NCBI GenBank assembly: GCA_030531795.1 | Contig: JAUNMN010000006.1 | Span: 1 to 64,000, forward strand | Length of the DNA: 64,000 nucleotides | DNA from: Neisseria sp. | GTDB lineage: Bacteria; Pseudomonadota; Gammaproteobacteria; Burkholderiales; Neisseriaceae | Direction: 5' to 3' | In this document: positions 17,655 to 26,917 of the stretch, piece after piece | Position numbering within the stretch: position 1 is the first letter of the stretch | Layout: each line of letters starts with the position of its first letter | The notes under the pieces: model-generated | What the model was told of the DNA's origin: nothing | The model's input: only the letters and a program-made list of their open reading frames with translations | Database searches by the model: none | Position numbers and translations under genes: made by a program

Positions 17655-17738
17655 GTTTTTTTCCTTGAGTTTGAAATTTGATGAAATGATGTTAGGCGGC
17701 AATATGGTGCGCATGACAAGAAAAACAAGAGTAAGAAA

Positions 17739-17773
17739 ATGCCGTCTGCACACCTTTCGGTCGCAGACGGCAT
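17739..17773. terminator. Uptake-word inverted pair downstream of aldA
   Basis: ATGCCGTCTGCA (17739-17750) and CGCAGACGGCAT (17762-17773) form a stem with an 11-nt loop, just past the aldA stop on the minus strand. Confidence 0.75.
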
Positions 17774-17805
17774 CATTTTAAGATTTACAAAACCAAATCA
17801 AAAAG

Positions 17806-19245
17806 TTAGATATTCGTTTCTAAATACACCATTTGGGTTTGCAAAAACTCTTCCAAACCGTGTTTGCCGTCTGCGCCGCCGATACCCGATTTTTTCCAGC
17901 CAGCGTGGAAACCTTGCATCGCTTCAAAGTTTTCGCGATTGATGTAGGTTTCGCCAAACTGCAAGCGGCGGGTAACGTAAAACGCTTCGTTCAAATCGCG
18001 CGTGTACACCGAGCTGGTCAAACCGTATTCGCAATCGTTGGCAAGCGCGAGTGCTTCGTCCAGCGTGTCAAACGTGGCAATCGGCAACACAGGGCCAAAG
18101 GTTTCTTCTTTCATGATGTCCATACCATTGTTTACATTCAACAAAATCGTTGGTTCAAAGAAATAACCTTTGCCGTCTGCACGTTTGCCGCCGCACACTA
18201 AAGTCGCGCCTTGGCTAATCGCGCGTTGCACTTTTTCCGCCACGCGTTCCGCCGCACCCTCTTCAATCAGCGGGCCCATCGCCAACTCGCCAGCCGCCGC
18301 TTCGGCTGGATTACCATAACGCACCGCCTGCATCGCCGCCGTCATTTTCTCAACAAACGCGTCTTTGATGCTGCTGTGTACATAAACGCGTTCGGCGCAA
18401 TTGCAAATTTGCCCCGTGTTGCCCACGCGTGAAGCCAAAATCGATTGCACCGCCAAATCCAAATCGGCATCTTTCAATACCAAAGCAGGTGCTTTGCCGC
18501 CCAGTTCCAACGACACTTTCGTGATGTTTTGCGCCGCCGCTTCCATCACTGCACGCCCTGCGCCCACCGAACCCGTTAAGCTGACCATGTCCACTTTCGG
18601 GTGTTTCGCCAAAGCCTGTCCAACTTCCGCCCCGCCGTTCACCACATTAAACACACCAGCAGGCAAGCCCACGCTTTCTACGATTTCACAGAAAATGTGG
18701 CAGTTAATCGGCGTGATGCTGCTGGGTTTGATGACAATGGTATTGCCTGTTACCAAAGCTGGGCCAGCTTTGCGCGCAATCAAGAAAAACGGGAAATTCC
18801 ACGGCAAAATGCCTGCAATCACGCCCAGCGGACGTTTGAACAAGAAAATATTTTCGCGCGGACGGTCGCTTTGCAACACTTCGCCTTCATAACGACGCGC
18901 CCACTCGGCTTGATAATCCAAATAATCGGCAGTAAACATCACTTCAATCCGCGCCAAATCCTTGGTTTTGCCGCCTTCAGCGACAATGGTGTCGGTCAAT
19001 TCATCGGCACGCGCCCGAATGCCGTCTGCAATTTTGCGCAAATACGCGCCACGCTCCACCGCTGGCAAACGCTCCCACGCTGGCTGCGCCGCCTTCGCTG
19101 CTTCCACCGCACGATTCACGTCTGCCTCACTCGCTTGCGGTTCACGCGCAATCACTTCTTCAGTCGCGGGGTTCAACACGTCCACCCAAACCGCATTATC
19201 TGGCTGAACAAATTGACCATTGATGTAGCTTTGTACGTTTTTCAT
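17806..19245 (-). CDS. aldA: Aldehyde dehydrogenase, AldA (lactaldehyde dehydrogenase) type
   Basis: 479 aa, the same length as E. coli AldA and closely similar throughout, for example FTADYLDYQAEWARRYEGE, LPWNFPFFLIARKAGPAL, TKVSLELGGKAP (catalytic Glu) and NTGQICNCAERVYV (nucleophilic Cys). AETYINRENFEAMQGFHAG-like segments near the C-terminus also match. It oxidises aldehydes such as lactaldehyde or glycolaldehyde with NAD. No fucose or rhamnose genes are nearby. The ribosome-binding site GGAGAAC precedes the start. Confidence 0.9.
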   Translation of the reverse strand: MKNVQSYINGQFVQPDNAVWVDVLNPATEEVIAREPQASEADVNRAVEAAKAAQPAWERLPAVERGAYLRKIADGIRARADELTDTIVAEGGKTKDLARIEVMFTADYLDYQAEWARRYEGEVLQSDRPRENIFLFKRPLGVIAGILPWNFPFFLIARKAGPALVTGNTIVIKPSSITPINCHIFCEIVESVGLPAGVFNVVNGGAEVGQALAKHPKVDMVSLTGSVGAGRAVMEAAAQNITKVSLELGGKAPALVLKDADLDLAVQSILASRVGNTGQICNCAERVYVHSSIKDAFVEKMTAAMQAVRYGNPAEAAAGELAMGPLIEEGAAERVAEKVQRAISQGATLVCGGKRADGKGYFFEPTILLNVNNGMDIMKEETFGPVLPIATFDTLDEALALANDCEYGLTSSVYTRDLNEAFYVTRRLQFGETYINRENFEAMQGFHAGWKKSGIGGADGKHGLEEFLQTQMVYLETNI

Positions 19246-19417
19246 ACTTCGTTCTCCTGTGTTGAATTGACCATTTTTTTATTTGTGAAGCATGGATATT
19301 TTTTTGGATTCAGTGTAATGGAATGTTTTGACTTTGTAAAATCAGGTATGCCGTCTGCAACAGCACTCGGGGGCGGCAAATATTTTTCAAAGGTTTCAGG
19401 GCATTCGGCGCTTGCGT

Positions 19418-19423
19418 TATAAT
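19418..19423 (+). promoter_or_regulatory. Candidate -10 box of lpxB
   Basis: TATAAT in TGCGTTATAATGTCGC, 26 bp before the lpxB ATG; a weak TTTCAG lies about 18 bp upstream. The transcript would have a very short leader. Confidence 0.5.
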
Positions 19424-19449
19424 GTCGCACCATTTGAAAGGCACACGAA

Positions 19450-20622
19450 ATGACACACTCAAACAAACCTTTAACCATCGCGATTTCGGTTGGCGAAGCG
19501 TCGGGCGATTTGCTCGGCGCACACTTAATGCAAGCACTGAAAAAACGCGTGCCAAACGTGCGTTTTGTCGGCATCGGTGGCCCACGAATGCTGGCTTTGG
19601 GGTTTGAGAGTTGGTATGAACAAGAAAAGCTGGCGGTGCGCGGTTTTGTGGAAGTGATTAAGCGTTTGCCTGAAATTTTGCGCATTCGCAAAGGTTTGGT
19701 ACGCGATTTGTTGCGTGAACGCCCCGATGTGTTTGTCGGCATTGACGCGCCCGATTTTAATTTGGGCGTGGCGGAAAAACTCACGCAGGCAGGCATCAAA
19801 ACCGTTCATTATGTTAGCCCGAGCGTGTGGGCGTGGCGGCGTGAACGGGTGAACAAAATTGTGCAACAGGTGAACGAAGTTTTGTGTCTGTTTCCGATGG
19901 AAGCGCCGCTGTATCAAGCTGCAGGCGGCAAAGCACAGTTTGTCGGACACCCTTTGGCGCAAACCATGCCGCTTATTGCCGACAAGGCGGCGGCACGGAC
20001 GCAAATGAAGTTGGAACACGATGATGCGGTGTTTACTTTGATGCCGGGTAGTCGGGTCAGCGAAATCGATTACATGGCACCGATTTTTTTGCAGACGGCA
20101 CAACTGATTGTGCAAAAATACCCTAAAGCCAAGTTTTTATTGCCTTATCCCACTGCCGCCACGCGTACGCGTTTGCAGGATTTACTCGCCAGCGAACGCT
20201 TCAAAGATTTGCCTGTGCAATTGTTAAGCGGTCATTCCGCCTTGGCTTGCACGGCAGCAGATGTGGTGTTGGTAACGAGTGGCACGGCAACGCTGGAAGT
20301 GGCTTTGTGTAAGCGTCCGATGGTGATTAGCTACAAAATTTCGCCGCTCACTTATGCTTATGTCAAACGCAAAATCAAAGTGCCGCACGTTGGTTTGCCG
20401 AATATTTTGTTAAACCGCGAAGTGGTGCCAGAGTTGTTGCAAGACAAGGCGAAACCCGAAATTTTGGCGGCGGCGATGTTGGACTGGTATGAATCGCCCG
20501 ACAAAATCGCCGCTGTGGAACAGGATTTTCACGATTTACACCTTTTGCTCAAACAAGACACGGCGGCTTTGGCGGCAGAAGCGGTGTTGGCATGGGCAAT
20601 GCCGTCTGCAAATCAGGTTTAA
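19450..20622 (+). CDS. lpxB: Lipid-A-disaccharide synthase
   Basis: 390 aa. The GT19 marks are AISVGEASGDLLGAHLMQAL at the start, FVGIGGPRMLALGFES, HYVSPSVWAWRRERVNKI, and LMPGSRVSEIDYMAP in the UDP-binding half. It joins UDP-diacyl-GlcN and lipid X in lipid A synthesis at the inner membrane. It lies apart from the lpxD-fabZ-lpxA cluster (32722-35152), near rnhB. The C-terminus AMPSANQV is encoded by an uptake word. A YczE-like gene follows after 57 bp and may be co-transcribed. Confidence 0.96.
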   Translation: MTHSNKPLTIAISVGEASGDLLGAHLMQALKKRVPNVRFVGIGGPRMLALGFESWYEQEKLAVRGFVEVIKRLPEILRIRKGLVRDLLRERPDVFVGIDAPDFNLGVAEKLTQAGIKTVHYVSPSVWAWRRERVNKIVQQVNEVLCLFPMEAPLYQAAGGKAQFVGHPLAQTMPLIADKAAARTQMKLEHDDAVFTLMPGSRVSEIDYMAPIFLQTAQLIVQKYPKAKFLLPYPTAATRTRLQDLLASERFKDLPVQLLSGHSALACTAADVVLVTSGTATLEVALCKRPMVISYKISPLTYAYVKRKIKVPHVGLPNILLNREVVPELLQDKAKPEILAAAMLDWYESPDKIAAVEQDFHDLHLLLKQDTAALAAEAVLAWAMPSANQV

Positions 20623-20679
20623 GTTGGCGGATTTTCAAACTCAAGTTTCTATTTTAATGACTATTTTTGATGACACACC

Positions 20680-21348
20680 ATGAATCACGCTAAACCGCAG
20701 ACGGCACGCGTCTTGCCCCTCATGCCTTGGTCGGCAAGCCATGCTTGGCAACTCAAACCGTTTTCGCTCACCGTTTTACTGGTCGCCTTGGCATTGTTTG
20801 GCGTAGGCGAAGGTTTGCTGGTGCAAGCGGTGCTGGGTTCAACACCTTGGGTGGTGTTCGCACAAGGCGTGGGTTTACAAACGGGTTGGAGCTTGGGCTG
20901 GGCAACCTTTGTCATCAGCGTGTGCGTTTTGTTGTTGTGGCTGCCTTTACGCCAAAAAGCAGGTTTCGGCACGGTCGCAAACATGGTATTCATCGCCTTG
21001 TTTTTAGACCTTTTTGTGCAATATGTGTCGCCGCCTGCGAGCATGTTCGGGCGCGTTTTGTTTTGTGTCGGCGGCATTTTGGTCATCGGCACGGCTTCGG
21101 CGTTTTATTTGACTTGCCAACTCGGCGCAGGCCCGCGCGACGGTTTGATGGTGGGTTTGTGTCGACGCACAGGCTGGCGCATCGGCGTGGTGCGCACGCT
21201 CATTGAAGCCAGCGTGTGCTTGGTTGGCTACTTGCTCGGCGGCACGGTCGGCATCGGCACGCTGATGTTTGCTTTGGGCGTGGGCTGGGTGGTGCAGGCG
21301 GCATTGTTTGTGTTGAAACGCTGTTTTCCGAATGGTGAAAACACATGA
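20680..21348 (+). CDS. YczE/YitT-like integral membrane protein
   Basis: 222 aa with five to six hydrophobic helices. The pattern fits the YczE/YyaS family: [20 protein letters not shown] (helix 1 and its 'lG.sPW' motif), [20 protein letters not shown] ('LG.GPrDgLm'), and a last helix with [14 protein letters not shown]. Function is unknown; some members affect surfactin or transport. Its stop overlaps the rnhB start (ATGA), so the two are translationally coupled. The proline/Arg-rich N-terminus may be cytoplasmic. Confidence 0.8.
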   Translation: MNHAKPQTARVLPLMPWSASHAWQLKPFSLTVLLVALALFGVGEGLLVQAVLGSTPWVVFAQGVGLQTGWSLGWATFVISVCVLLLWLPLRQKAGFGTVANMVFIALFLDLFVQYVSPPASMFGRVLFCVGGILVIGTASAFYLTCQLGAGPRDGLMVGLCRRTGWRIGVVRTLIEASVCLVGYLLGGTVGIGTLMFALGVGWVVQAALFVLKRCFPNGENT

Positions 21349-21956
21349 ACAATCCATTATTCAACGATTTACACGCTGGCGTGGACGAAGCTGGACGCGG
21401 GCCGTTGGTGGGCAGCGTGTTTGCGGCGGCAGTGATTTTGCCTGCCGATTACGATTTAGCGGGTTTGACCGATTCCAAAAAATTAAGCGAGAAAAAACGC
21501 GATGCGTTAGCTGCGCAGATTCGTGAACAAGCCGTTGCTTGGTGTGTGGCGCGTGCCACTGTAAGCGAAATCGCCGAATTAAATATTTTGCACGCGACCA
21601 TGTTGGCGATGAAACGGGCGGTACAGGGTTTGTCAATCACACCTAACAAAGTATGGATAGACGGCAATCGCGTGCCGCCTGATTTGGGCATCGATGCGGA
21701 AGCGGTGGTCAAAGGCGATGCCAAAATCGCTGCCATTTCCGCCGCTTCCATTTTGGCGAAAACCGCGCGCGACAAGGAAATGTATGATTTGGATGCGCTT
21801 TTTCCGCAATACGGTTTCGCCAAACACAAAGGCTACGGCACGGCACAACATCTTGCCGCCTTGCAACAATACGGCGCGTTGCCCGAACATCGACGCGATT
21901 TCGCCCCGATTAAACAACTGCTCGCGCAAGAGCGTTTGTTTGATGATGAACGCTAA
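21345..21956 (+). CDS. rnhB: Ribonuclease HII
   Basis: 203 aa. The RNase H fold begins with [20 protein letters not shown] (first catalytic Asp and Glu), the second Asp lies in [10 protein letters not shown], and [19 protein letters not shown] holds the remaining conserved block. It removes ribonucleotides from DNA and RNA-DNA hybrids. The gene overlaps the membrane protein gene by 4 nt and ends in an uptake-word hairpin at 21975. Confidence 0.96.
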   Translation: MNNPLFNDLHAGVDEAGRGPLVGSVFAAAVILPADYDLAGLTDSKKLSEKKRDALAAQIREQAVAWCVARATVSEIAELNILHATMLAMKRAVQGLSITPNKVWIDGNRVPPDLGIDAEAVVKGDAKIAAISAASILAKTARDKEMYDLDALFPQYGFAKHKGYGTAQHLAALQQYGALPEHRRDFAPIKQLLAQERLFDDER

Positions 21957-21974
21957 ATGCTAAACGCAAAAAAG

Positions 21975-22008
21975 ATGCCGTCTGCACTTTACCGCAAACG
22001 GTATTTGA
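21975..22008. terminator. Imperfect uptake-word hairpin after rnhB
   Basis: GATGCCGTCTGC and GCAAACGGTAT form an imperfect stem around an ACTTTACC loop, preceded by A and followed by T runs. It would serve rnhB and the minus-strand pseudogene. Confidence 0.5.
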
Positions 22009-22025
22009 TTCATAAATTCAATGAG

Positions 22026-22773
22026 TTACAAAAACTTTTCAAAAAACGGCACAATGCCCTTCAACGCCACGTCCACCGCATCAGGCTTGTCGTACAAATC
22101 ATAATGGCTGGTGTTCGGCACAACCACGATTTGTTTCTCTTTGGAAGCCGCTTTGCCAAACAATTCAAAACCATCACGATACGAACCAAACGCACCGATG
22201 TTTTCGCCCACCACGATGTGTAACGGCTGGGTCAAAAGCTGATCTGCCAAATGGAATGCGTCAAAACCCACCGCAGGGGCAAGCCCTGAAAAACGCAATT
22301 TGTTTGGTGAACCTGCCGCTTGACCACGTGGCGTGCGGTAGTATTCCACCGCTTGCACGATGTCAATGTCGCAAATGCCTGCCTGTTCACGCTCGGCTGG
22401 CGAGTTGGGAATGTAGGTGCCGATGAATGGGGCTTCGCCACGGGCTTCGGCGGTGCGTTGGGCGGCAATCGCTTCCAAAGTTTTAATCGCTGCGTTGGGG
22501 GTTAAATCGCCTTCACGCATAATGCGTCCGTAGTTGGCGGCGACCACAGTTGCCACCGCTTGCCCCTTGGTGTGATGCGTCAAACGCCAGCGTTACAAAA
22601 CCTGCTTGGGTCAAGCGTTCGGCGTAGATTGAGCCTGCGGTTTGTTCTTTGCACGAGCTGATTGGGTGAGCACAAATAATCGCTGGGTATTTTTTGCTTT
22701 CGTCAAAATCGGCTGGGAAACGCAAGGTTGCAGCGACATCGGCAAGGCGTTTTTTAAAGGTTACGTCTTTCAT
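22026..22773 (-). pseudogene. Alpha/beta hydrolase broken by an internal deletion
   Basis: Residues 1-74 in one frame (to FDASHQGASGG, the strand before the nucleophile elbow) join a second frame that continues as QAVATVVAANYGRIMREGD and runs to the end, with the acid region VVGENIGAFGSYRDGFELF and the His region NTSHYDLYDKPDA. In relatives, roughly 55-60 residues with the GICAGGG-type nucleophile lie between these. The join is at GCAAGCGGTGGCAA (22550-22563), a sequence that suits both the end of GASGG and the start of KAVATV, so deletion by recombination between short repeats is likely. The frame is shifted as well as shortened, so no active enzyme is expected. The LysR gene at 23762 was probably its divergent regulator. 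Confidence 0.8.
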
Positions 22774-22805
22774 AAAATTTTCCTATTTAAAAGTGTGTGT
22801 AAATT

Positions 22806-22820
22806 TCAGGCTGCCTGAAA
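22806..22820. other. Foreign-dialect uptake word, near-palindromic
   Basis: TTCAGGCTGCCTGAA contains AGGCTGCCTGAA on the plus strand (22808-22819); the minus strand reads AGGCAGCCTGAA. These equal the dialects described for Simonsiella and some Kingella (from memory) and not the resident word. It lies between the hydrolase pseudogene and the nuclease gene. Confidence 0.75.
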
Positions 22821-22947
22821 CTGGAATGTGTGCATTATAAAGTGGTTTTATTGAAAATTTAATTCCTAATTTTGGAAATTATTGTTCCAAATTTCGGAAT
22901 TATGATAAAATTTATCCTTATTTAGACTAAAATAAGGTGTGTTATTC

Positions 22948-23757
22948 ATGAATATTTATGATGACTTTTTCAAAGGTATCACCCCAGAGGATTGGGAGTT
23001 TTTTGCTTTGGATTTTTTGGGAGCTAAAGGTTTTGAAATATTATCGCCACCTGCTCGTGGTGCTGACGGTGGAAAAGATTTGATTGTTGCATTTCAAAAT
23101 AAAAAATTTATTGTTAGTTGTAAACATTTTATTCATAGAAATAAGTCAGTAGGCATAGAAGATGAACAATCTATTTCAGATAGATTAATTCAACATGATG
23201 CACAAGGATTTATAGGCTTTTATTCAACATTAGTATCACAATCTTTGCAAAATAGACTAGAAGCATTACACCATAATAATGGTTATTCTTTTATTATTTT
23301 TGATAAAAATACAATTAGCGATTATATTCCTAGTATAAGCTGCTGGATTTTACAGAAGTACGGACTTCCTGAACTTAGAAATTACTTTTATTTAAATGTT
23401 CCGAAAGAAGATTATAAACCCTTACCATGCCTGTGTTGCGGTACGGATATAATAAATGATGATATGATTAAGTTATCAATGGCTGGTTTTGCTTTGAATA
23501 ATGATGGTTCATATTCTTATATTTATGGTTGTAAGTATTGTATAGGTGATTATTGCAATAGCTATTATCTAGACCATTTACAAGCTTTATATATTGAGCA
23601 ATTAATTGGTTGGGATAGAGTTATTGCTGATTTTACTGAACAAAATAAAATTGATGGTGATTTCTATAAAAATTATCTTTTACACCGTTCTGCTTTAATG
23701 CAACGATTATATCCTTCTCATCTGGGAATGTATCCCACTGCACTAATTCAATGGTAA
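22948..23757 (+). CDS. Mrr-like restriction endonuclease domain protein with a zinc-ribbon-like tail
   Basis: 269 aa from the ATG at 22948 (AAGG ribosome-binding site 10 nt upstream). Residues about 10-60 show an Mrr/PD-(D/E)xK core: EDWEFFALDFLGAKGFEIL, then ARGADGGKDLIVAF (catalytic Asp in GGKD) and KKFIVSCKH (the x-C-K position, where Q/E-x-K is usual). Residues about 145-200 hold CLCC and CKYC pairs that could bind zinc. The gene is strikingly AT-rich beside all neighbours and lacks resident uptake words inside, so it is probably a recent arrival. A role in cutting foreign or modified DNA is inferred. It is 4 bp from the LysR gene. Confidence 0.75.
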   Translation: MNIYDDFFKGITPEDWEFFALDFLGAKGFEILSPPARGADGGKDLIVAFQNKKFIVSCKHFIHRNKSVGIEDEQSISDRLIQHDAQGFIGFYSTLVSQSLQNRLEALHHNNGYSFIIFDKNTISDYIPSISCWILQKYGLPELRNYFYLNVPKEDYKPLPCLCCGTDIINDDMIKLSMAGFALNNDGSYSYIYGCKYCIGDYCNSYYLDHLQALYIEQLIGWDRVIADFTEQNKIDGDFYKNYLLHRSALMQRLYPSHLGMYPTALIQW

Positions 23758-23761
23758 ATTA

Positions 23762-24658
23762 ATGAACAAACTTACCGCTTTAAACACCTTTTGCACCCTT
23801 GCCGAAACCCTGCACTTCGGCGAAACCGCCAAACGCCTAGCCGTGTCGCCGCAAGTGGTTACACGCACGATTGGCGAGCTGGAAAAAATGCTGGGCGAAG
23901 TGCTGTTTGTCCGCAGCACACGGCAGGTGGCTTTGACCGATTTCGGGCAAGCGTTTTTGCCCAAAGCTCGGCAGGTGTTGGCGGACACCGAAAAATTGTT
24001 CGCCCACGCCAAACCCACAGGCGATATGGCAGGCGTGGTGCGGATTGCCGTGCCTGATATGCCTTTGATGAATGAGATTTTTGCTGAATTTGTGGGGCGT
24101 TTACACGAATTTCCAAACCTACGCATAGACTGGCGTTGCGACTTGGATTTGCTTGACGTGGTGGACAACAAAATTGATGTCGGCATACGTTTTGGCACGG
24201 CAGACGACAGCCGTTTGATTGCCAAAACGGTCGGTTCGGAAACCGACATCATTGTCGCCACGTCTGATTTGATTGAACATTTTGGCAAGCCTGCCGATTT
24301 TTGGGATTTGCAAAATTATCCGCTTACGGCACTTATCAACCCCAAAACAGGGCGTGAATGGGCGTGGTATTTGTCGGCAGATAAGCAGTTTACGCCAAGC
24401 GGTGCGAAATTTGTCTGCGATAATTTAAGCGACCAACTGGCGGCGGTCAGGTCGGGTCAAGCTGTAGGTTTGTTGCCGAAAAAATTGTGTCAGCCGTATT
24501 TGCAAAGTGGGGAACTGATTGAATTGTTTGCCGATTTGCCACGCAAGCATTGGGACGCTTACGTTTATCGCCAAGCCACCACCGTTACGCCGCCGAGAGT
24601 GAAATGGGCGTTTGATACGCTCTCGGAAATTGTGGGGAAACGGTTTGGCTGTGGTTAA
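23762..24658 (+). CDS. LysR-family transcriptional regulator
   Basis: 298 aa. HTH: TLAETLHFGETAKRLAVSPQ then VVTRTIGELEKMLGEVLFVR; effector domain from about residue 90, with VDNKIDVGIRFGTADDS. It is of the same general subgroup as the LysR at 857-1756 but clearly distinct. Codon use resembles the normal chromosome, unlike the AT-rich nuclease gene 4 bp upstream. The original target was probably the divergent hydrolase, now broken and separated by the nuclease gene. An uptake-word half follows at 24661. Confidence 0.9.
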   Translation: MNKLTALNTFCTLAETLHFGETAKRLAVSPQVVTRTIGELEKMLGEVLFVRSTRQVALTDFGQAFLPKARQVLADTEKLFAHAKPTGDMAGVVRIAVPDMPLMNEIFAEFVGRLHEFPNLRIDWRCDLDLLDVVDNKIDVGIRFGTADDSRLIAKTVGSETDIIVATSDLIEHFGKPADFWDLQNYPLTALINPKTGREWAWYLSADKQFTPSGAKFVCDNLSDQLAAVRSGQAVGLLPKKLCQPYLQSGELIELFADLPRKHWDAYVYRQATTVTPPRVKWAFDTLSEIVGKRFGCG

Positions 24659-24686
24659 AGTGCAGACGGCATTTTGTTTTGCACAT

Positions 24687-25697
24687 TTAACGCGTAGCGC
24701 ACGCCGCCAAACATTCTTTAATCAATTCAGGGCCGCGGTAAACCATGCCGCTGTAAACCTGCACCGCGCTCGCGCCCAAACGCAATTTCTCTGCCGCGTC
24801 TTGCCCAGCCACGATGCCGCCCACGCCGATAATCGGCAATTTTCCAGCCAACTCGTTTGCCAGTTGTCGCAAAACTTGATTGCTTTTTTCGCGCACGGGC
24901 AAACCGCTCAAACCGCCCTGTTCGTTCGCCAAAGGATGCGCGCCCAAAGACGATTTATCAATGGTGGTGTTGGTGGCGATGATGCCGTCCATTTCCACTG
25001 CCTGCACCACATGAGCGATGTCGGCGACTTGTTGTTCGTCTAAATCGGGAGCGATTTTCACCGCCAAAGGCACATAACGTCCGTGTGCCGCAGCCAAATG
25101 CGCTTGTTTGTTTTTCAGTGCCGAAAGCAAAGCGGTCAATTCATCGCCGCCTTGCAAAGCACGCAGGTTTTTGGTGTTGGGTGAAGAAATGTTCACGGTA
25201 ATATAAGATGCGTGGGCGTAGGCTTTTTCCAAGCAAATCAAATAGTCATCGGCGGCGTTTTCAATCGGCGTAATCGCGTTTTTGCCAATGTTGATGCCCA
25301 AGATGCCATTGAATTTGCTGGTGGAAATATGGCGTATCATCGCGTCTATGCCTTGATTGTTAAAACCCATGCGGTTAATTACGGCTTGATGTTCGGGCAG
25401 GCGGAACAAACGCGGTTTCGGGTTGCCGTCTTGCGGTTTGGGCGTAATCGTACCGACCTCAATAAAGCCAAAACCCAAAGCCGCCAAAGCATCGATGTAT
25501 TCGCCGTTTTTGTCCAAACCCGCCGCCAAACCGACTGGATTTGGCAAGTTCAAACCCATGAGCTGCGTGGGTTGCGTGTGCGGATTAACGGCTGGCAACA
25601 AACCAAAGCGATGCGCTTTTTTGAGTGCTTCCAGCGTGGTGTGATGAGCGATTTCCGAATCCATTTTAAAAATGAAAGGACGAAGCAGCGAATACAT
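24687..25697 (-). CDS. pyrD: Dihydroorotate dehydrogenase (quinone), class 2
   Basis: 336 aa from the ATG at 25697; a TTG two codons earlier is less likely. The N-terminal helix YSLLRPFIFKMDSEIAHH is the class-2 membrane-association segment. FMN-site marks: NPVGLAAGLDKNGEYIDAL, GFIEVGTITPKPQDGNPKPR, TVNISSPNTKNLR (catalytic Ser in NISSPNT) and GVGGIVAGQDAAEKLRLGA. It oxidises dihydroorotate with quinone at the inner membrane in pyrimidine synthesis. Other pyrimidine genes here are pyrH and pyrB-pyrI. Confidence 0.96.
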   Translation of the reverse strand: MYSLLRPFIFKMDSEIAHHTTLEALKKAHRFGLLPAVNPHTQPTQLMGLNLPNPVGLAAGLDKNGEYIDALAALGFGFIEVGTITPKPQDGNPKPRLFRLPEHQAVINRMGFNNQGIDAMIRHISTSKFNGILGINIGKNAITPIENAADDYLICLEKAYAHASYITVNISSPNTKNLRALQGGDELTALLSALKNKQAHLAAAHGRYVPLAVKIAPDLDEQQVADIAHVVQAVEMDGIIATNTTIDKSSLGAHPLANEQGGLSGLPVREKSNQVLRQLANELAGKLPIIGVGGIVAGQDAAEKLRLGASAVQVYSGMVYRGPELIKECLAACATR

Positions 25698-25756
25698 AAG
25701 CAAACTCTTGAATAAAATAAAAAATAATTGTACCGCAAAAGCCAGTTTTCAGGGTG

Positions 25757-25788
25757 ATGCCGTCTGCACCTCAAAACGCAGACGGCAT
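25757..25788. terminator. Uptake-word inverted pair after sppA
   Basis: ATGCCGTCTGCA (25757-25768) and CGCAGACGGCAT (25777-25788) with an 8-nt loop, directly downstream of sppA on the minus strand. Confidence 0.75.
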
Positions 25789-25792
25789 CGCT

Positions 25793-26815
25793 TTACCAAG
25801 CCTTGCTTTTTTGTTCTAAAGCGTCCAAACCGTTTTGGATTTGCTCGCTCACTTCGCCATTCAAACGGCGACTCAAAGCGCGCGCCAAATCTTCGTCTTG
25901 CGGCGTGTAATCCACCAACTCGGGGGCTTTAATCACATCACGCGCCACGCTATAAACATTGCCAAAATCGTCTATCAAACCGTTTTGCTTGGCTTCTGTG
26001 CCTGTGAACACGCGTCCGCTGAACAATTCGGGATTATTTTGCAAACGCGTGCCGCGCCCCGTTTTCACCGCCTGAATAAAACTTTGATGAATTTCATTGA
26101 GCATTTTTTGCCAAATTGCTTGCTGTTCGGGCGTTTCGGGCGTAAACGGGTCGCCCATGCCTTTGTTGTCGCCAGCGATGCGCAAACGGCGTTTGATACC
26201 GAGTTTGTCCATCAAACCCGTAAAGTCAAAACCGCCACCAATCACACCGATGCTGCCCACCAAACTAGACGGGTCGGCATAAATTTTGTCCGCCGCCGCC
26301 GCGATGTAGTAGCAACCCGAAGCGCACATATCGTCCACCACCACATAAACAGGCACATTTTTGTGTTCGTTTTTCAAACGGCGAATTTCTTGAAACGCAA
26401 TGTTTGACACCACAGGCGAACCACCAGGGCTGTTGGCACGAATAATCACGCCTTTCACTTGCGGATTTTGATATGCCGCGCTCAAACCTTCACGCAACAA
26501 TTCCACTTGGTCTTGATAGCCACCACCGATTTCGCCTTCTAATTTAATTAAGGCAGTATGCTCTTGATTAGACGAAGCAAAGGGATTATCGCCAAAACCG
26601 CTCATCGCGCTGTTACACGAATGCAAACTGAATAAAGTTGCCGCAAACAAAGTTGCCGCCACGCCGCGCCAAATGTTTTTCCAAAACCGCTGACTGCGTT
26701 GCTCGTGCAAATGTTCTTGCAACAAACGGCGAATGGTGTTCTGCTCCCAAGATTCATTGCCTGCAGGCGGCAAGGCTTGGCGGTTTTCTTCTTCTCTTTG
26801 AATTTTTGAAATCAT
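25793..26815 (-). CDS. sppA: S49-family signal peptide peptidase SppA
   Basis: 340 aa, the short single-domain form. A cytoplasmic N-terminus is followed by one membrane helix (about 49-66, GVAATLFAATLFSLHSC). The protease core has IIRANSPGGSPVVSNIAF (oxyanion glycine), VDDMCASGCYYIAAAADKI (nucleophile Ser in ASG) and SLVGSIGVIGGGF, with a Lys in RIAGDNKGMGDPF fitting the general base. It digests leftover signal peptides in the inner membrane. It follows the phosphatase gene on the same strand after about 100 bp; an uptake word lies between them. Confidence 0.93.
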   Translation of the reverse strand: MISKIQREEENRQALPPAGNESWEQNTIRRLLQEHLHEQRSQRFWKNIWRGVAATLFAATLFSLHSCNSAMSGFGDNPFASSNQEHTALIKLEGEIGGGYQDQVELLREGLSAAYQNPQVKGVIIRANSPGGSPVVSNIAFQEIRRLKNEHKNVPVYVVVDDMCASGCYYIAAAADKIYADPSSLVGSIGVIGGGFDFTGLMDKLGIKRRLRIAGDNKGMGDPFTPETPEQQAIWQKMLNEIHQSFIQAVKTGRGTRLQNNPELFSGRVFTGTEAKQNGLIDDFGNVYSVARDVIKAPELVDYTPQDEDLARALSRRLNGEVSEQIQNGLDALEQKSKAW

Positions 26816-26917
26816 GATTTTTTTGTGTGATGTTGTTGTTTCAAAGTGCAGACGGCATCGCGTTTACCGCGTCATGCCAAAGCCGCCATTGTACGCAAAT
26901 CGCGGCGAATGTGCTGA

